Assembly (NCBI GenBank): GCA_039621445.1 | Contig: CP154956.1 | Coordinates: forward strand, 85,308,474 to 85,372,473 | DNA: 64,000 bases | Origin: Euglena gracilis | Lineage: Eukaryota > Euglenida > Euglenophyceae > Euglenales | Direction of reading: 5' to 3' | Part shown: positions 1-11,872 of the stretch, piece after piece | Layout: every line of letters starts with the position of its first letter | Position numbering within the stretch: position 1 is the first letter of the stretch | Position numbers and translations under genes: made by a program | The notes under the pieces: model-generated | Databases searched by the model: none | What the model saw: the letters and a program-made list of their open reading frames with translations, nothing else | Told to the model about the DNA's origin: nothing

Positions 1-89
1 CCCGGGGCCGGCCCGACCATTGTCGGTCGACCCGACCTGGTCGGTAGGAAACGCAATTATCCGCACTACCCCCCCCCCCTTCTGGAGAT

Positions 90-230
90 TTAAACCGGCG
101 TTTGAGACGCCGGGTTCAGGACAGAACCGGCGTCCCCCCCCACGGGTTTTCCGGACGCCGGTTCTGTCCTAAAACCCGGCGTTAGGAACGCCGGTTCTGT
201 CCAAAACCCGGCGTCCGGTTTGGGACTGTA
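90..230. repeat. GC-rich repeat block with ACGCCGGTTCTGTCC units, left partner
   Basis: Several direct and inverted copies of ACGCCGGTTCTGTCC occur here and again at 1036-1205. The two blocks flank the minisatellite between them and could fold on each other. No coding signal. Confidence 0.55.
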
Positions 231-454
231 TTTTGTGTAAAAAAGTGTGCCAATGTGACCCCAGAAACAAAAATCTCCTTGGATGAAAGGGGATAAAAGG
301 CACAATTGCTGAGTGCAAAATATCATGGATGACTGACGGCAAGCGTTTTGCAGTTTCTGAGGTGGGGGGGGGAGGATTGCTAGGCATACAGGTTGCTACA
401 GCTGCACTGATTACAGGGCAAAACATATTGCCGGCAAGGAGACACATTACAGAA

Positions 455-985
455 ATTTTGGCTGGACCCCACTGGATTTTTTCAGACGTACGGTTGGGAT
501 TTCTGGGTGGACCCCCCCCCTGGGTTTTGTCAGACATACGGCAGGGAAATTTTGGCTGGACCCGCCCTGGGTTATTTCAAAAATTCGGTTTAATGTTGAC
601 TGCCCACCCCTGGGTTTTTTCTTAGAATTACGGTTAGGAAATGTTGGCTGGACCCCCCTGGGTTTTTTAGAAATACGGTTGTTAAATGCTGGCTGGAACC
701 CCCCGTGCGTTTTTCAGAATTGCGGCTGGTAAATGTTGGCTGGAACCCCTGGGTTGTTTCAGACATACGGAGGGGAAACTGTGGTTGGACCTCGCTGGGT
801 TTATTATCACGGTTGGGAAATTTTGGCTGGACCTGCTGGGTTTTTTTCTGTCAGAAATACGGTTGGGGAATACGGCTGGAACCCCCATGGCTTTTTTAGA
901 GTTTCAGAGATTTTATGTTTGAATCCTCTGGTTTTTTTTCAGAATTTGCTTTGGGACGTTTTGGCTGTTCCCCCATGGGACTAAA
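455..985. repeat. minisatellite, units of about 42-50 bp
   Basis: About eleven degenerate units share TTTTGGCTGGACC, then a C run, TGGGTTTTTT, CAGA and ATACGG. Unit starts fall near 455, 548, 642, 688, 737, 786, 830 and 872. Reading frames through it are repeat translations, not genes. Confidence 0.75.
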
Positions 986-1089
986 GGGGAACGCTAGTGA
1001 ACGTACTTCTAAGTGCTCCCTGGCCCGAAGGGGGTGAACGCCGGTTCTGTCCTGAACCCGGCGTCTCTAAAACGCCGCTTTAAACAAGG

Positions 1090-1208
1090 GGTGGCGGACG
1101 CCGGTTCTGTCCTGAACCCGGCGTCCCCCGGACGCCGGTTCCGTCCTTAGGACGGAACCGGCGTCCGGGACGCCGGGTTCAGGACAGAACCGGCGTCCGC
1201 CACCCCTT
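1090..1208. repeat. long perfect-looking palindrome
   Basis: The arms GGGGTGGCGGACGCC...and...GGCGTCCGCCACCCC are separated by only a few bases centred near 1148. They contain the GTTCTGTCC units in opposite orientation. The structure would extrude as a hairpin of over 50 bp stem. Confidence 0.7.
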
Positions 1209-1500
1209 TTTTGTAGTAAAGCACCCCCCCTGCGGAAAAAACATTGTCTTTGCATATACCTGTAAACTGGGGCAACCTGGCGTGCATAAACGCATGGCCG
1301 TCCTTGCTGTGCTCAAGGGGATTTTTTTTTCTGCTTCTACTCCTTGCCAGTCGACCTAGGGCGCCGAAGGCGCCCTGCAACAGAATTTGCTGATGGCGTT
1401 TTCCTGTGCAAGAAAGAATTTATGACGTTATTTGAAGGAGTAGGGTTAGGGTTACGATTCTTTTCCAAACAGCAGAACATTTCCCGCTCAACGTTGTTAG

Positions 1501-1671
1501 ATTGGTCTCTACAAGGTATCCAGCGAACCCAAAGAGCCGCCCAACTAGGGTAAAAAACATGGGGGGACCCGAGCGAGGCGCCGAAGGCGCCGAGCGAGGG
1601 TCCCCCCATGTGTGTTAACCCTAGTTGGGCGGCTCTTTGGGGTAGCAGGTACCTTGTAGGGGCCAATTTAT
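1501..1671. mobile_element. foldback element, copy 1
   Basis: A nested palindrome runs outward from a core CGCCGAAGGCGCC flanked by CGAG/CTCG repeats, through GGTCCCCC, TTAACCCTAGTTGGGC and TCTTTGGGGTAGC. A second copy of the whole unit lies at 9748-9914 at high identity, which marks it as a dispersed foldback or MITE family. No coding capacity. Confidence 0.65.
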
Positions 1672-1734
1672 CACGTTTCTGAACAGCCGGCTGTAGTCCT
1701 CAAAATTTACATTTTTCTAAGCCAGTTAATGGAG

Positions 1735-1865
1735 GAGTAGGGTTAGGGTCAGGGTTGGGGTTAGGGTTAGAGTTAGGGTTCGGATTAGGGTTAGGTATAG
1801 GGTTAGGGTTTCGGGTTAGGGTTGGGGTTAGGGTTCGGGTTACGTTTAAGGTTAGGGTTAGGTGT
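1735..1865 (+). repeat. degenerate TTAGGG-type interstitial tract
   Basis: Repeated GGGTTAGGGTT with variants such as GGGTTCGGG and GGGGTT. It lies inside the 1-2515 element, not at a chromosome end. A short version sits at 1437-1452. Confidence 0.7.
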
Positions 1866-2151
1866 CTGGTTGCGCATGCTCACCAAAGGGTCCGGCAGTG
1901 ACGGGATTTTGTTACTGGGGGCGGGGGGGGGGGGGCGGCACCCCCCGCTGGACGACCAAGGGCGCCGAAGGCGCCCTCCAACGATGGGTTTCTGATTGCG
2001 CATGCTCACAAAACGGTCCGGCAGCGAAGGGATTTTGTTATTGGGGGCGGGGGGGGTGTGGGGGGGGCGGCAGCCCCCCCCCCCCGCTAGACGACCAAGG
2101 GCGCCGAAGGCGCCCTCCAACAATGGGTGTCTGGTTGAAGGGCTTTTGTTA

Positions 2152-2262
2152 CCATGCCCCCCCCATATAAGACCCCCCCTCAGGAGCCAAAATCCCAGGG
2201 GGGGTCTTATATGGGGGGTCGGTCCCGGCCAGGGGGGGGGGTCTTATATGGGGGGGGCATGG
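2152..2262. repeat. poly-C/poly-G palindrome with ATATAAGACCCCC arms
   Basis: ACCATGCCCCCCCCATATAA and its inverse at the right side enclose a second pair of inverted TATAAGACCCCC units. Related AATAAGACCCCCC arrays occur at 3720-3840 and 4088-4170. Confidence 0.6.
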
Positions 2263-3084
2263 TATTGGGGGGGGGGGGCGTTGGGGTTGAACAGAAACCA
2301 AATCTCCGTATTTTATCCCATGCTCTGCCCTTTTGTCGGTTCAGCCATGTCCGTTGCTCAGGGGTGCCTGTCGCTTTTGGATACGGTCATTTCTGCGGCC
2401 CATTTCTGCAATCATTCCATCACGGTGTGAACTGGACTTATTCTCTCAGGATCCCAGGGGGAGGGGGTAGTGCGGATAATTGCGTTTCCTACCGACCTGG
2501 TCGGCCCGACCCACACAGGGCGGTAAGCTACGCAGTGGTCGGTAGGAAACGCAATTTGGTCATCCGCGATTTTCCGCACGGAGCCCCCCCCCCCTCAAAT
2601 TGTCCCCAACCTCAAAGTGGCCAAAAAAGGCTTGCCGTGGCGCACGTGGACCCCCGGTCGATGATCATCACGTCCACGTCGGAGGGCTGGGACATAATGG
2701 GCGGCGGATGCTAGCCACTTTCTTTCGGCGCATTTGGCGCCGAAGGCTAAATTTGACCCCCGAAGTGTCCCCCACCCCAAGGGGGTGTCTCCCCCGCGTC
2801 CCCCCCGCGTCCCCCCCCCCCCGCGTCCCCCCCCCCGCGTCCCACTTTGGAACCAAAATTTTATTCTTGAGACACCCAAATTTAGGAGGCTGATTCCTAA
2901 TTTCAGACAAATTTGAGGTTGGTGATTCCTAATTTGGTGTGGGTGATTCCTAATTTGCGGTGGGTGATTCCTAATTTGGGGTGGGTTTGTCCTAATTTTT
3001 TGTGGTAGAATTTCAATTTGGCTAGAAATTTCTCGCGGCAAATTCCCAATTCCACCGTCCCAAAAATGGCGTCTCCCCCGCTTC

Positions 3085-3085
<1 letters not shown>

Positions 3086-3116
<31 letters not shown>
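3086..3116 (+). repeat. 31-base poly-C run
   Basis: An uninterrupted C homopolymer, the longest in this part of the window, followed by GCGTCCCCCCC repeats. Length is likely unstable or mis-assembled. Confidence 0.8.
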
Positions 3117-3117
<1 letters not shown>

Positions 3118-3719
3118 CGTCCCCCCCGCGTCCCAGACACCATCCAAAGCAAACATGGCCAAAAATGACATTTTGGGCAAATTTTTCGAAAAATTTCGAT
3201 AAAATTCCATGAACCATCAACCTCAAAATGACCATGTTGAGAGGATATACCCATCAAAATTGCACCCCCCACCATCAAAATGGTGAAGCTCACCAGAGAA
3301 GTAAACTGGTGAACTTCACCGCCGAAAGCACCCCCTCCCCGTGAACCAGTGAATTTCACCGGGGGGGGGGGTCCGCAGCCCCACCCCCTGCTGCCTCACC
3401 TCCAATTAGGGCACTGGCGCACTTACCCTCACCCTCAACGTCAAAGGCGGGGAAGGCTGATTTTTGACCCCCCCCAAAGTGTCCCTGAAGTTGGGACGAC
3501 TACCCTCACTGCCCCCCTCAAAGTGCCCCCCCCCCCAGAGTGGCCAATTTTTTTGGGCAAATTTGGTTCCCCCCCTCAAAATGGCCACTTTCTTTTGGCG
3601 CCGAAGCCCAAAAATTGACCCACCCCAAAATGTCCCCTCCTCCCGTGGTGCCTGAAGGGTGGCCACTTTGAGGGGGGGGTGTCGATTATTCAATTATTCG
3701 TTCGGAACCCCCGAAAAGG

Positions 3720-4175
3720 ATTAGACCCCCCCCAAAAATAAGACCCCCCCCAAAATAAGACCCCCCCTAAAAATAAGACCCCCCCTGGGCCGACCGAGCA
3801 AAGATCCAACAAATAAGACCCCCCCCCAAAATAAGACCCCCCTGACGGCGCGAAGCGCCGGAGACGGTGAAAATTTTTTCCGAAAAATTACCAAAAACCC
3901 CAATTTCACTCACAAAAATGATGGAATTTCAAAAAATTCCAGTTTTTTGAGGTGCAAAAAACATGCTAAATGCCAATTTACACCAAATTTCACATGGCGC
4001 GAAGCGCCAAAGGAAATATTGGGTGTTTTTGGGAACCTGAAAAAATTATGTTTTTTCCGGGCCCGGGTCGGTCAAGAAAAAATCCAAAAATAAGACCCCC
4101 CCCCAAAATAAGACCCCCCCTGGAGGTTTCCAGCAACGGACCCAAAGATAAGACCCGGGCCTTATTTTTGGAGGG
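3720..4175. repeat. AATAAGACCCCCC arrays
   Basis: Two clusters of AATAAGA followed by C runs, at 3720-3840 and 4088-4170, separated by AT-rich unique-looking DNA. 2.5-4.2 kb otherwise shows no supportable gene. Confidence 0.55.
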
Positions 4176-5235
4176 GGTTTACCAGTGCAAAAATGTGCAA
4201 AAAGTGCAGAAAATGAGCATTTTTGAAAAAAAATCTGTGAAAGATGCCACTACAAAGAGGGGGGGGCGGAACTGTGTCCAGAACGCTGGTTCGGGCCGCG
4301 GAACAAAAAACAAAATGGTGGCTCTTGCAGCTTTCCAAAAGGTTTGCCTTACTTATTTTTGACTTACTGGACGACTAGCTCTTGGCATTTGCCTTCTGGA
4401 CGGTCAGGGCTGGATATAGGTATACCCCCCCCCCTCATTGTCCCCCCTCTTATTGTCCCTGGGCCCCGGCCAACGGGGGGTTTTTTTGGCCCAGCCAATG
4501 AAATTCTTTTGGTACAGTCTTATTGTCCCCCCCCTATTGTCCGATCGGGCCTCCCGGGGGCAGGTCGGTGGGACAATAGGGGGGGGGGGTGGCCAAAAAC
4601 CTATACCTACATGTGGATGACCGAAACCTAAACCTATACCTATATGTCGCTAAATGTCCCAAAAGAAAAAATTAAACACTTGCTCATTATCATCATCCAT
4701 CAAGGGGAAGATCAAAAATTTCAAAGTGCGGCAGGCGGAGAAACAATTTGAACATGCTCAAGGTACATGCATAGACCAAGTGGGATTCCTTGTTTGGCTT
4801 TGGCAAATTTTGGCCTCTTTTACCCATTTTTGGCCACTTGTTGCTTTTGGCTTCAAAAGCAATAAAAACAACCAAAAAAGCGGACAAAAGCAGCAAAATG
4901 TGGCCAAAATTCAGCAAAGCTGACCAAAAGCCGTCAAAAGCAGCAAAAAGAGACCAAAAGTCCTGCATCGCCCTGCATCGGAACCCCACCTTTGGCCTCC
5001 AAAATTCCCGCATCGCCCTGCATCGGGGTCCCCCCCCCCCCCCCCCCCCCCCCCCCGCCCCCCCGCCAACTCTGGTCAGCCATGCCCTTGGGCCCAGCAT
5101 CGAAGCCCTTAGAGGTGCACCTCCTGTACCTGCATCCACCCAGATACCTGCATCCGGAGCATCCAAAACAGCATCTGCAACCACTTCATCCGCTTTTGGC
5201 CACTTTTGGACACTTTTGGCCACTTTGCCCAACTT

Positions 5236-5615
5236 CACTCACCTTGTCCAGTATTTGCATCTTGTGTGGTACATCTTGTCCAATACTTGCATCCATTGCA
5301 CCTTGTCCAGTATCTGCATCCATTGCATCTTGTCCAGTATCTACAACCACTGCATCTTGTCCGGTGTGTCTTGTCCAGTACTTGCATCCACTGCATCTTG
5401 TCCAATATCTTCCTCTTGTCCAGCATCTGCAACCACTGCATCTTGTCCAGCATCTGCATCTTGTCTAGCATCTCCATCTTGTCCAGCATCTGCAACCACT
5501 GGATCTTGTCCAGTGTCTGCATCTTGTCCAGCGTCTGCATCTTGTCCAGCATCTGCAACCACTACATGTTGTCCAGCATCTGCAGCCCAGCATCTGCATC
5601 TTGCCCAGTACCTGC
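5236..5615 (+). repeat. minisatellite, about 27-bp unit
   Basis: The unit is close to CTTGTCCAGTATCTGCATC followed by CATTGCAT, repeated about fourteen times with point differences. It is open in all + frames because of its composition, which gives misleading long reading frames. Flanks at 4.8-5.2 and 5.6-6.0 kb are rich in CCAAAA and show no gene. Confidence 0.8.
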
Positions 5616-6354
5616 ATCTTGCATCCATTGGCTCCCAACCTAGCCAAAATGACCACAGAAGCCCCAAAGAGCAATCAGAATGTCTGAAATGGCTTGAAAT
5701 AACCTAAAACAGCCCCAAAATGCCAACAATATCCACAAAAAATTCACAAAAATACCCAAAATCACCAAAATGGCACAAAATGGCCAAAAATGCCTAAAGG
5801 TGATCATATTGACCCAAATTAGCCCAATATTTGCCCAAATCAATGCAAAATAGCCCCAAATTAGCAAGCACCTCTGATGATGCTGGGCGATGCTGGATTT
5901 TTGGAGACCAGAGGGGGGTTCCGATGCTGGGCGATGCTGGCATTTTTTTGCATATTTTGAAGAATTAAACCCATTTTTAGGACAATTTCTCCACAATTCT
6001 CCAATATTGCACCTATCTTGGCCAGTTTGGGTTGGATTTTTGCTTTTTTTGCCCCCCGCCCCCCCCCCCTGGGTAGGTCCGGTGCATGCTTGTGCTTACC
6101 AACCGGGGGGGGAGAGGGGGGTGCTATAGGGTGCCTGCCCCTAGCAGGCACACCCCCCCTGTCAGAAAGCAGCAAAAAAAATGTCCAAAAGGGGGGGTTA
6201 AGTGGCCGAAAACAGCCAAAGGATACAAAGAGTGTCCAAAATGAGCATGAACTCCTTGATTCTTCATTCCAACCCAACTTGGGGGTGGACATGTTCTTTT
6301 GGTCATAAAGAAAACTGAGACATATAGGGATATAGGAGGTCAAAAAACCTATAA

Positions 6355-6422
6355 CGGTACCTATACCTATACCTATACCTATACCTATACCTATACCTAT
6401 ACCTATACCTATACCTATACCT
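6355..6422 (+). repeat. (CTATAC)n hexanucleotide microsatellite
   Basis: About eleven CCTATA units, ending at the left inverted end of the 6423-7920 element. Confidence 0.85.
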
Positions 6423-7920
6423 CCCTATATCCCTACCCTCACCCCCCCCTATTTGCCCCCCCCCCCAATTGGCTAATTGGGGGTCCCGTTGGATGGTCCA
6501 TTAGCCAATTAGGGAGGCTTATGGCCATTGGCCGGGGTAACCAGGTTTTGAATAGTGCTGAGCTCTTAATAAGCGCGCACCCACCCCTTCATTGACCCCT
6601 CCGTACATACCGGCCCACTCCATGGAGCTCTTTTGCCTGAAATCCATGGGTTTTGTGCCAGAAACAGGGCGCCGGTGGGTCGAAAAACGCTCATTTTCGG
6701 CTCGAAAACAGTTTTTCCGGGTCCGGGAGGCCCAAAAAACATCGTTTCGGGCAAAAAAATTTTTTTCGATTTTTTTCGACTTTTTCGACCCGGGTTTGAC
6801 CCAAAGTCAATGGGTCGGCGGCCCAAAACGGGGCGCTGGCGGGTCGAAAAACGCTCGTTTTCGGCTCAAAAACAGTTTTTCCGGGTCCGGGAGGCCAAAA
6901 AACATCGTTTTGGGCAAAAAAAATTTCGATTTTTTTTCGACTTTTTTGACCCGGTTTTGACCCAAAGTCAATGGGTCGGCGGCCCAAAACGGGGCGCTGG
7001 CGGGTCGAAAAACGCTCGTTTTCAGCTCAAAAACAGTTTTTTTTTTTTTTTCTTTTCGATTTTTTTCGACTTTTTTGGCCGAAAACGGCTAAGTCGAACA
7101 GAGGGAAAAGTGTACAAAATGGCCTGAAACGGCCAAAAAACGCCCGTATCTCGGGCTGGGCGGTGAGCTGCGGGGAAACCAAAATCCCAGTAGATAGAGC
7201 GTTCCAAGGGCTTCAATTTAGGTCTCCGGACATTTCCTTTGATTTTGCATCATTTTCGAGAAATTTTGAAAACATCGATTTTTTGACCCCCCACCCCCCG
7301 AAAACGGCTAAGTCGGACAGTGGGAAAAGTGTACAAAACGGCCATCTGCGCCGAAAACGGCCGTATCTCGGGCTGGGCGGGGAGTTGCGGGGAAATCAAA
7401 ATACCGGTAGATGGGGCGTTCCAAGGGCTTCAAATTAGGTCTCCGGACATTTCCTTTGATTTGGCTTCATTTTGGAGATATTTTGAAATTTGACATTTTT
7501 TGGCAGTCCAAAGGGGGGGGCTTATCCAGGGGGGGCGAGTAAATCCTACCCAGTTTGGACCCCTTCGCGCGTGAATAACTCGGGCCTGGCGGGGAGTTGG
7601 GGGTCAAACCCAGGTGATTCGGAAACTAGAAATCCAGTCGCTCGCAACTGAAAAAAAAAATTCCGGGAACGGGGCCGGGATCATGGTGATAATCCGTCGG
7701 TTCTCCTGGTGGCCCCGAGGGGGGGGGGAGGGGGGGGTCGAGGGGGGGGATTTCGCCGGTGGTAAGCTTCGCTCTTACCCATAAAGGGATAAGAGCTCAG
7801 CGACCCCCCCCCTAATTGTCCCCCCCCCCTAATTGGCTAATTGGGGGTCCGAAGGAGCCCGGCCATAAGCCAAATAGGGGGGGGGGTGAGGGTATATCCC
7901 TATATCCCTATATCTCCCTG
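6423..7920. mobile_element. element with CCCTATATCCCT...CCCCTATTT inverted ends
   Basis: 6423-6535 (CCCTATATCCCTACCCTCAC, poly-C, CAATTGGCTAATTGGGGGTC) is repeated inverted at 7805-7915. The interior is two tandem repeat families: three units of about 165 bp (6645-7080, GGTCGAAAAACGCTC) and two of about 215 bp (7080-7500, GTATCTCGGGCTGGGCGG). No transposase. Confidence 0.55.
6640..7750 (+). repeat. left arm of a large inverted repeat (partner 11900-14260)
   Basis: The segment matches the reverse complement of 11900-12510 plus 13965-14260 at roughly 85-90 percent by eye, for example the GGTGATAATCC, GAATAACTCGGGCCTGGCGG and CCAAAGTCAATGGGTC blocks. The partner arm is interrupted by the TA-flanked element at 12514-13963. 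Confidence 0.6.
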
Positions 7921-8299
7921 TAGGAGGTTCGGCAGCCACCCCCCCCCCCTCCCTGGTGGTCGGACCCCCTCGGCATGACAAAATGGGGACCCCCCCCCCT
8001 GGTCAGCCAACCCCCTCGGCACGGCTTGCCGAACCATACCAATGAATTTTCCTTTGGGAAATTCCGGCTGTCCGCCATGGTGTACCCCCCCCCCCGGGGC
8101 GTTGGCAGGGGGGAGGGGGGGTCCCGAGGTCTGATTTTTTGACCCCGAGCGGATTTCCGGTGGTCGTCCCTGTGGTGGTTGGCCCTGGCCGGGCCGACCA
8201 GGGAGGTCGGGCCGACCATGGTCGCCCCGACCTTGTCGGCCTGTGGTGGTCCGGCCGACCTGGTCGGTCCGACCACCATTTTTTTGCACTACCCCTCTC

Positions 8300-9545
8300 C
8301 CCTTCTGGAGATTTAAGCCCCCCCCCCCTGAAAAAAACTTTTGTCCAAATCACCCCAACACCAGTCAAAACCCACTTAAATGGCTCCAGAACCCCCCAAT
8401 CGGGGGTGAATATGCAAAAACTTGGGGGGAAATGCCCATCTTGGGCCACTTTTGGCAAAAGAACACCTCTCCCCATCGGATTTTCAGTATAATGGTAAAA
8501 TTTTGCACAAAAAGGACTTAGCACTCAAGTATGTTGCCAACATAGAGGGGATTTTGTTCCTTGAGGGGGGGTGCGGGGGGCGGAGCCCCCCCCGCCAATG
8601 CCAAAGTGAGCCACATAAACAACTTAGCCCCCGAGTATGTTGCCAACTCAGAAGGGATTTTGTTATTTGAGGTTCGGATGGGGGTGGAGGTTGGAGTTTC
8701 CTGCCTCTCGTGATGCAGAATGCTTGCATTTCTAAAGGATTTTCATGTAATCCCTGTTTCATCATTGGTTTTTTCCCCTCCGGACCCCCATCAAGGGCCC
8801 ACCGACCCCCACCGACCAAATATTTCCATCTGGGGGTGTTTATTTTGGCGTAAGACACTTATTTGGACCCATCCGGACCATTTCCGGGTGATTTAGGCCC
8901 GCCACAGACCATTTTTGTGACCACCGACTAGCCACCGACTCGTTTGCATAAGATTTTCTTTATGGGGGGTGACTTAAATGTCGGCGGTACCAAGGTTGAC
9001 GGCTTGTTTTTTTTAAAACAAAAAAAACATGTTTTTTTAAAAAAAAATATGTTTTTTTTAAAAAAAACAAAAAAAACGTCATGGAGGGTTTGGGTGAAAA
9101 AAATTTTTGAACGTTTTTTTAAAGGAAAAAGGTCATTTTTTATCTCTGCAGCTTCGCAGTCCGTAAAGGGTGATGGCTTTCACATGAACCATCATTTTAG
9201 TATTTTTGGATGAAGGGTCTGGAAAAACTAAAAAAAACGTCACTTTGATGACCAAAAACATGACTTTAGAACTTTTTCCTCAAAAAATGGCCATTTCGCA
9301 AGGAAAAAGGTCAATTTTTGCTTTTTCAAAAAAAACATGTTTTTTTGCGTTTTTTTAAAAAAAACATGTTTTTTTGTTTTTTTTAAAAAAAACAAAAAAA
9401 ACGTCAACCCTGGGCGGTACTGACACATTGACACGTAGTACATTAGAGTGGGTAGTCGGCCAACTACCCAATACCCCCCCCACCCCGTCTCGCCGACTAG
9501 CTACCGACCAGTCGGCCGACTACCCCCCCCCCCCCAGTCTACCGC
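8300..9545. mobile_element. GTAGTCGGCC family, copy 1, with A/T insertion
   Basis: It shares with 24690-25550 and 29608-30925 a conserved body (TTTTGTCCAAATCA, GGGCCACTTTTGGCAAAAGA, GGGTGATTTGGGCCCGCCAC) and an end reading TAGTACATTAGAGTGGGTAG. It carries an extra tract of TTTTTTAAAAAAAACATG units at 9000-9410. Confidence 0.6.
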
Positions 9546-9747
9546 CATGCGCCCCGAAGGCCACCTGGCCGAAGGCCGAAGGGCGCCGCAGCGGCCGAAG
9601 GGCGCCGCAGCGGCCGAAGGGCGCCGCAGCGGCCGAAGGGCGCCGCAATTCAGAACCTGAAAAGTTGATGATGTTATTTAAAGGCGTAGGGTTAAGGTCA
9701 AGTTTCCATTCCTAACTGTCCCATCCCATCCCCTCAACGTTGTTAAA

Positions 9748-9914
9748 TTGGTGTCTGCAGGGGACCCAGCGAACCCAAAGATGCGCCCAACTAGGGTTAA
9801 AAACATTGGGGGACCCGAGCGAGGCGCCGAAGGCGCCGAGCGAGGGTCCCCCAATGTGTATTAACCCTAGTTGGGCGCCTCTTTGGGGTAGCTGGTCCCC
9901 TGCAGGCACCAATT
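9748..9914. mobile_element. foldback element, copy 2
   Basis: Copy of 1501-1671 with the same core CGCCGAAGGCGCC and arms ending in TTGGTGTCTGCAGGGGACC and its inverse. Next to it (9560-9655) are about four GGGCGCCGCAGCGGCCGAA units. Confidence 0.65.
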
Positions 9915-10779
9915 TATCACGCATCAGTCACCGACCCTTCAACTGGTCGATCGACCCTTCAACTAGTTGGTGGTAGGCTGCAGGGGGAGGGTCCTGGCTA
10001 GTCGGCCGACTGGTCGGCTGACTGCCAATTGGTCGGCCGACCAGGCCTAGTCAGCAGCTAGTCGGCGAGACAGGGTGGGGGGGGGGGGGAGTTGGGGGGG
10101 GGACCCACTTCAAAATAACCTGATCTTGTGCTGCAAAATTTTTGCCAAAAAGTTGCGGGACCCCCCCCAGCACCCCCCCCAGCACCCCCCCAGCAACCCC
10201 CCAGGACCCCCCAGGACAGGTCCTGGGGGGTCCTGGGGGGTTGGGGGGGGTGGAACTGGCCATAAGTGCATTTCCGGGTGATTTGGGCCCGCCACAGACC
10301 ATTTTTATGACCACCGACTAGCCACCGACCAGGGGGGGGGGGGGGGGGTTAAAAGTTCAAAAAGAGGGGGGGGTTTGCGGGAAATTGGTGGTCGGCCCGA
10401 CCTGGTCGGCCCGACCACCACAGGTCGGTCGACCACTACCACAGGTCGGCCCGACCACCACGATGGCGACCACCGGAAATCCGCATGGAGCCTGATTTTT
10501 TTGGCACTTTTTCCTGTACTGTCTCAACACCAGGGGGGGGGGGTCCCAACTGGACTGCCAACCCCCCCCCCCTCAAAAATCCCACCAACCGCAAAAAAAA
10601 GCATCGGCAAAACACAGGCTGACAAGGCAGAAGGGGAGAGAAGAAAAAAAAAGTGTTAAAGGCCCTTTTTTTGGTCTAAAAAGGCCATTTTTGGTGTCAA
10701 AATTTTCATCTGTCTCGGGGGGGTCGGCACTAGGGGGGGGGGGGGTTTGTACTGCGAAACTGTCAAAGATTGGGTTTGA

Positions 10780-10995
10780 GGGATATGGTTAGGGTCAGGG
10801 TTAGCGTTAGGGTTAGGGTTTGGGATTGGGTTACTGTGAGCTTCGCTCTTATCCATGAAGGGATAAGAGCTCAGCGAACCCATCCCTAACCCTAACCGTA
10901 TCCCTAACCCTAACCCTAACCCAAACCATAACCCAAACCCTAACCCTATCCCCAACCTAACCCTAACCCTAACCCTAACCCGTATCCCCAACCGT
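10780..10995. repeat. TTAGGG-type tracts in opposite orientation around a hairpin
   Basis: GGGTTAGGGTTAG units at 10785-10830 face CCCTAACCCTAAC units at 10885-10985. The hairpin between them (AGCTTCGCTCTTATCC, GGGATAAGAGCTCAGCG) recurs at 7766-7803. Confidence 0.65.
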
Positions 10996-11176
10996 ATCCC
11001 TAACACACCATTGCTTAGCGACCCCCCAGGGGGGGGGGGGTCACTTTCCACTCCGAAAAAACCAGTCAGCCACTTTTTTCGGCCAAGCCAGTCACTTTAC
11101 CCCCCGGGGGGGGGTCGGCCACTCAGGAAAACCAGTCACTACAGTCACACCCTAACTGTATCCCCAACCCTACTGT

Positions 11177-11872
11177 CATAGGAAAAAATAACATCCGGAA
11201 AAATAACATCTAAGCCGCTTTTAGATGTTATTTAGTCAGATGTTATTTTTTCTTCATTTGCTCCAGAAATAAGTCGAAAATAGATAAGATGTATAAAGTG
11301 GATAGGATGTGGGATGAAGAACACGAACGACTGTGACAATCATTACCAAAGGACGAGGCTGTCCATCAAGCTTGCATTCAATCCTTGCCTTTTTGAAGTA
11401 AAGAATGTACCGTTTCATGGGTTATGCTCTGGATACTCTCATACCAGATGCTATTTGTTTGTGTTGGGATCACCCAGTTATTGCAATATATGCCCGACCC
11501 CCCCTCCTGGACCGGGGGGGAGTCCGACCCTCCCACCTGCCTTAAGCCCACACTGGTCAAGTGTGGGGTGTGTGGGGGGCATTTATGGCCAGTTCCCCCC
11601 CCCCCCAGGACCCTGTCCTGTGGGGGTCCTGGGGGGGAAACTGGCAATGACTCGTGGGGGGGTGTAGGTAAATGTCTGGTGTGCGCTCCAGTTTTTTTTT
11701 TGCAATGCCTTGCACTCCCTCCACCTAAACAATGGCGCAGTCCGGGTGACTGAAGCGCTGGAACTAGATAACCTTTAAGTGCCTTTTGACAAGCCTCTCT
11801 GGATGTTATTTATTCAGATGTTATTTTTTCCAGATGTTATTTTTTCCGGATGTTATTTTTTCCTATGACACC
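11177..11872. mobile_element. element with 35-bp CATAGGAAAAAATAACATCC ends
   Basis: The left end at 11177-11211 is repeated inverted at 11838-11872 with about one indel. Extra GATGTTATTT units lie next to both ends. The interior (11310-11480) is ordinary-looking DNA followed by a GGACC/GGTCC poly-C hairpin at 11587-11645. No transposase motif recognised. Confidence 0.6.

Larger units (their letters stand above)
1..2515. mobile_element. element bounded by long inverted repeats, left end at window edge
   Basis: Bases about 38-77 and 2463-2500 are near-perfect inverted copies that read from a poly-C run through a block containing GCGGATAATTGCG to a small GGTCGGCCGACC-like palindrome. Between them lie the 455-985 minisatellite, the GTTCTGTCC palindromes, a foldback unit and TTAGGG-type tracts. 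No transposase is visible. The same left-end motif (poly-C, then CTTCTGGAGATTTAA) recurs near 8295, so this is probably a family. The true left edge may be outside the window. Confidence 0.5.
8130..10500. mobile_element. nested element bounded by GGTCGGCCCGACC-rich inverted ends
   Basis: 8140-8290 and 10379-10495 are inverted copies (CGGATTTCCGGTGGTCG, CCGACCTGGTCGG, GACCACCATTTTTTT). Inside are a copy of the GTAGTCGGCC family (8300-9545), a second inverted pair (9440-9545 with 9980-10085) and foldback copy 2. The structure is successive nested insertion. Confidence 0.5.

Noticed and set aside
1735-1865. A true telomere or chromosome end
   Set aside because: The TTAGGG-type tract is short, degenerate and followed by tens of kilobases containing genes, and it lies within an inverted-end element.
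2595-3359. 254-codon minus-strand open frame with poly-Gly
   Set aside because: Driven by the C runs and by the AATTTGGGGTGGGTGATTCCT-type tandem repeats; no domain or splice evidence.
5236-5615. CRISPR-like array
   Set aside because: The 27-bp units are directly adjacent with no unique spacers, so this is a minisatellite.
4790-5707. 305-codon open frame with Cys/Ser/Pro-rich repeats
   Set aside because: It is produced by the 27-bp minisatellite and CCAAAA-rich flanks. Several frames on both strands are open over the same bases.
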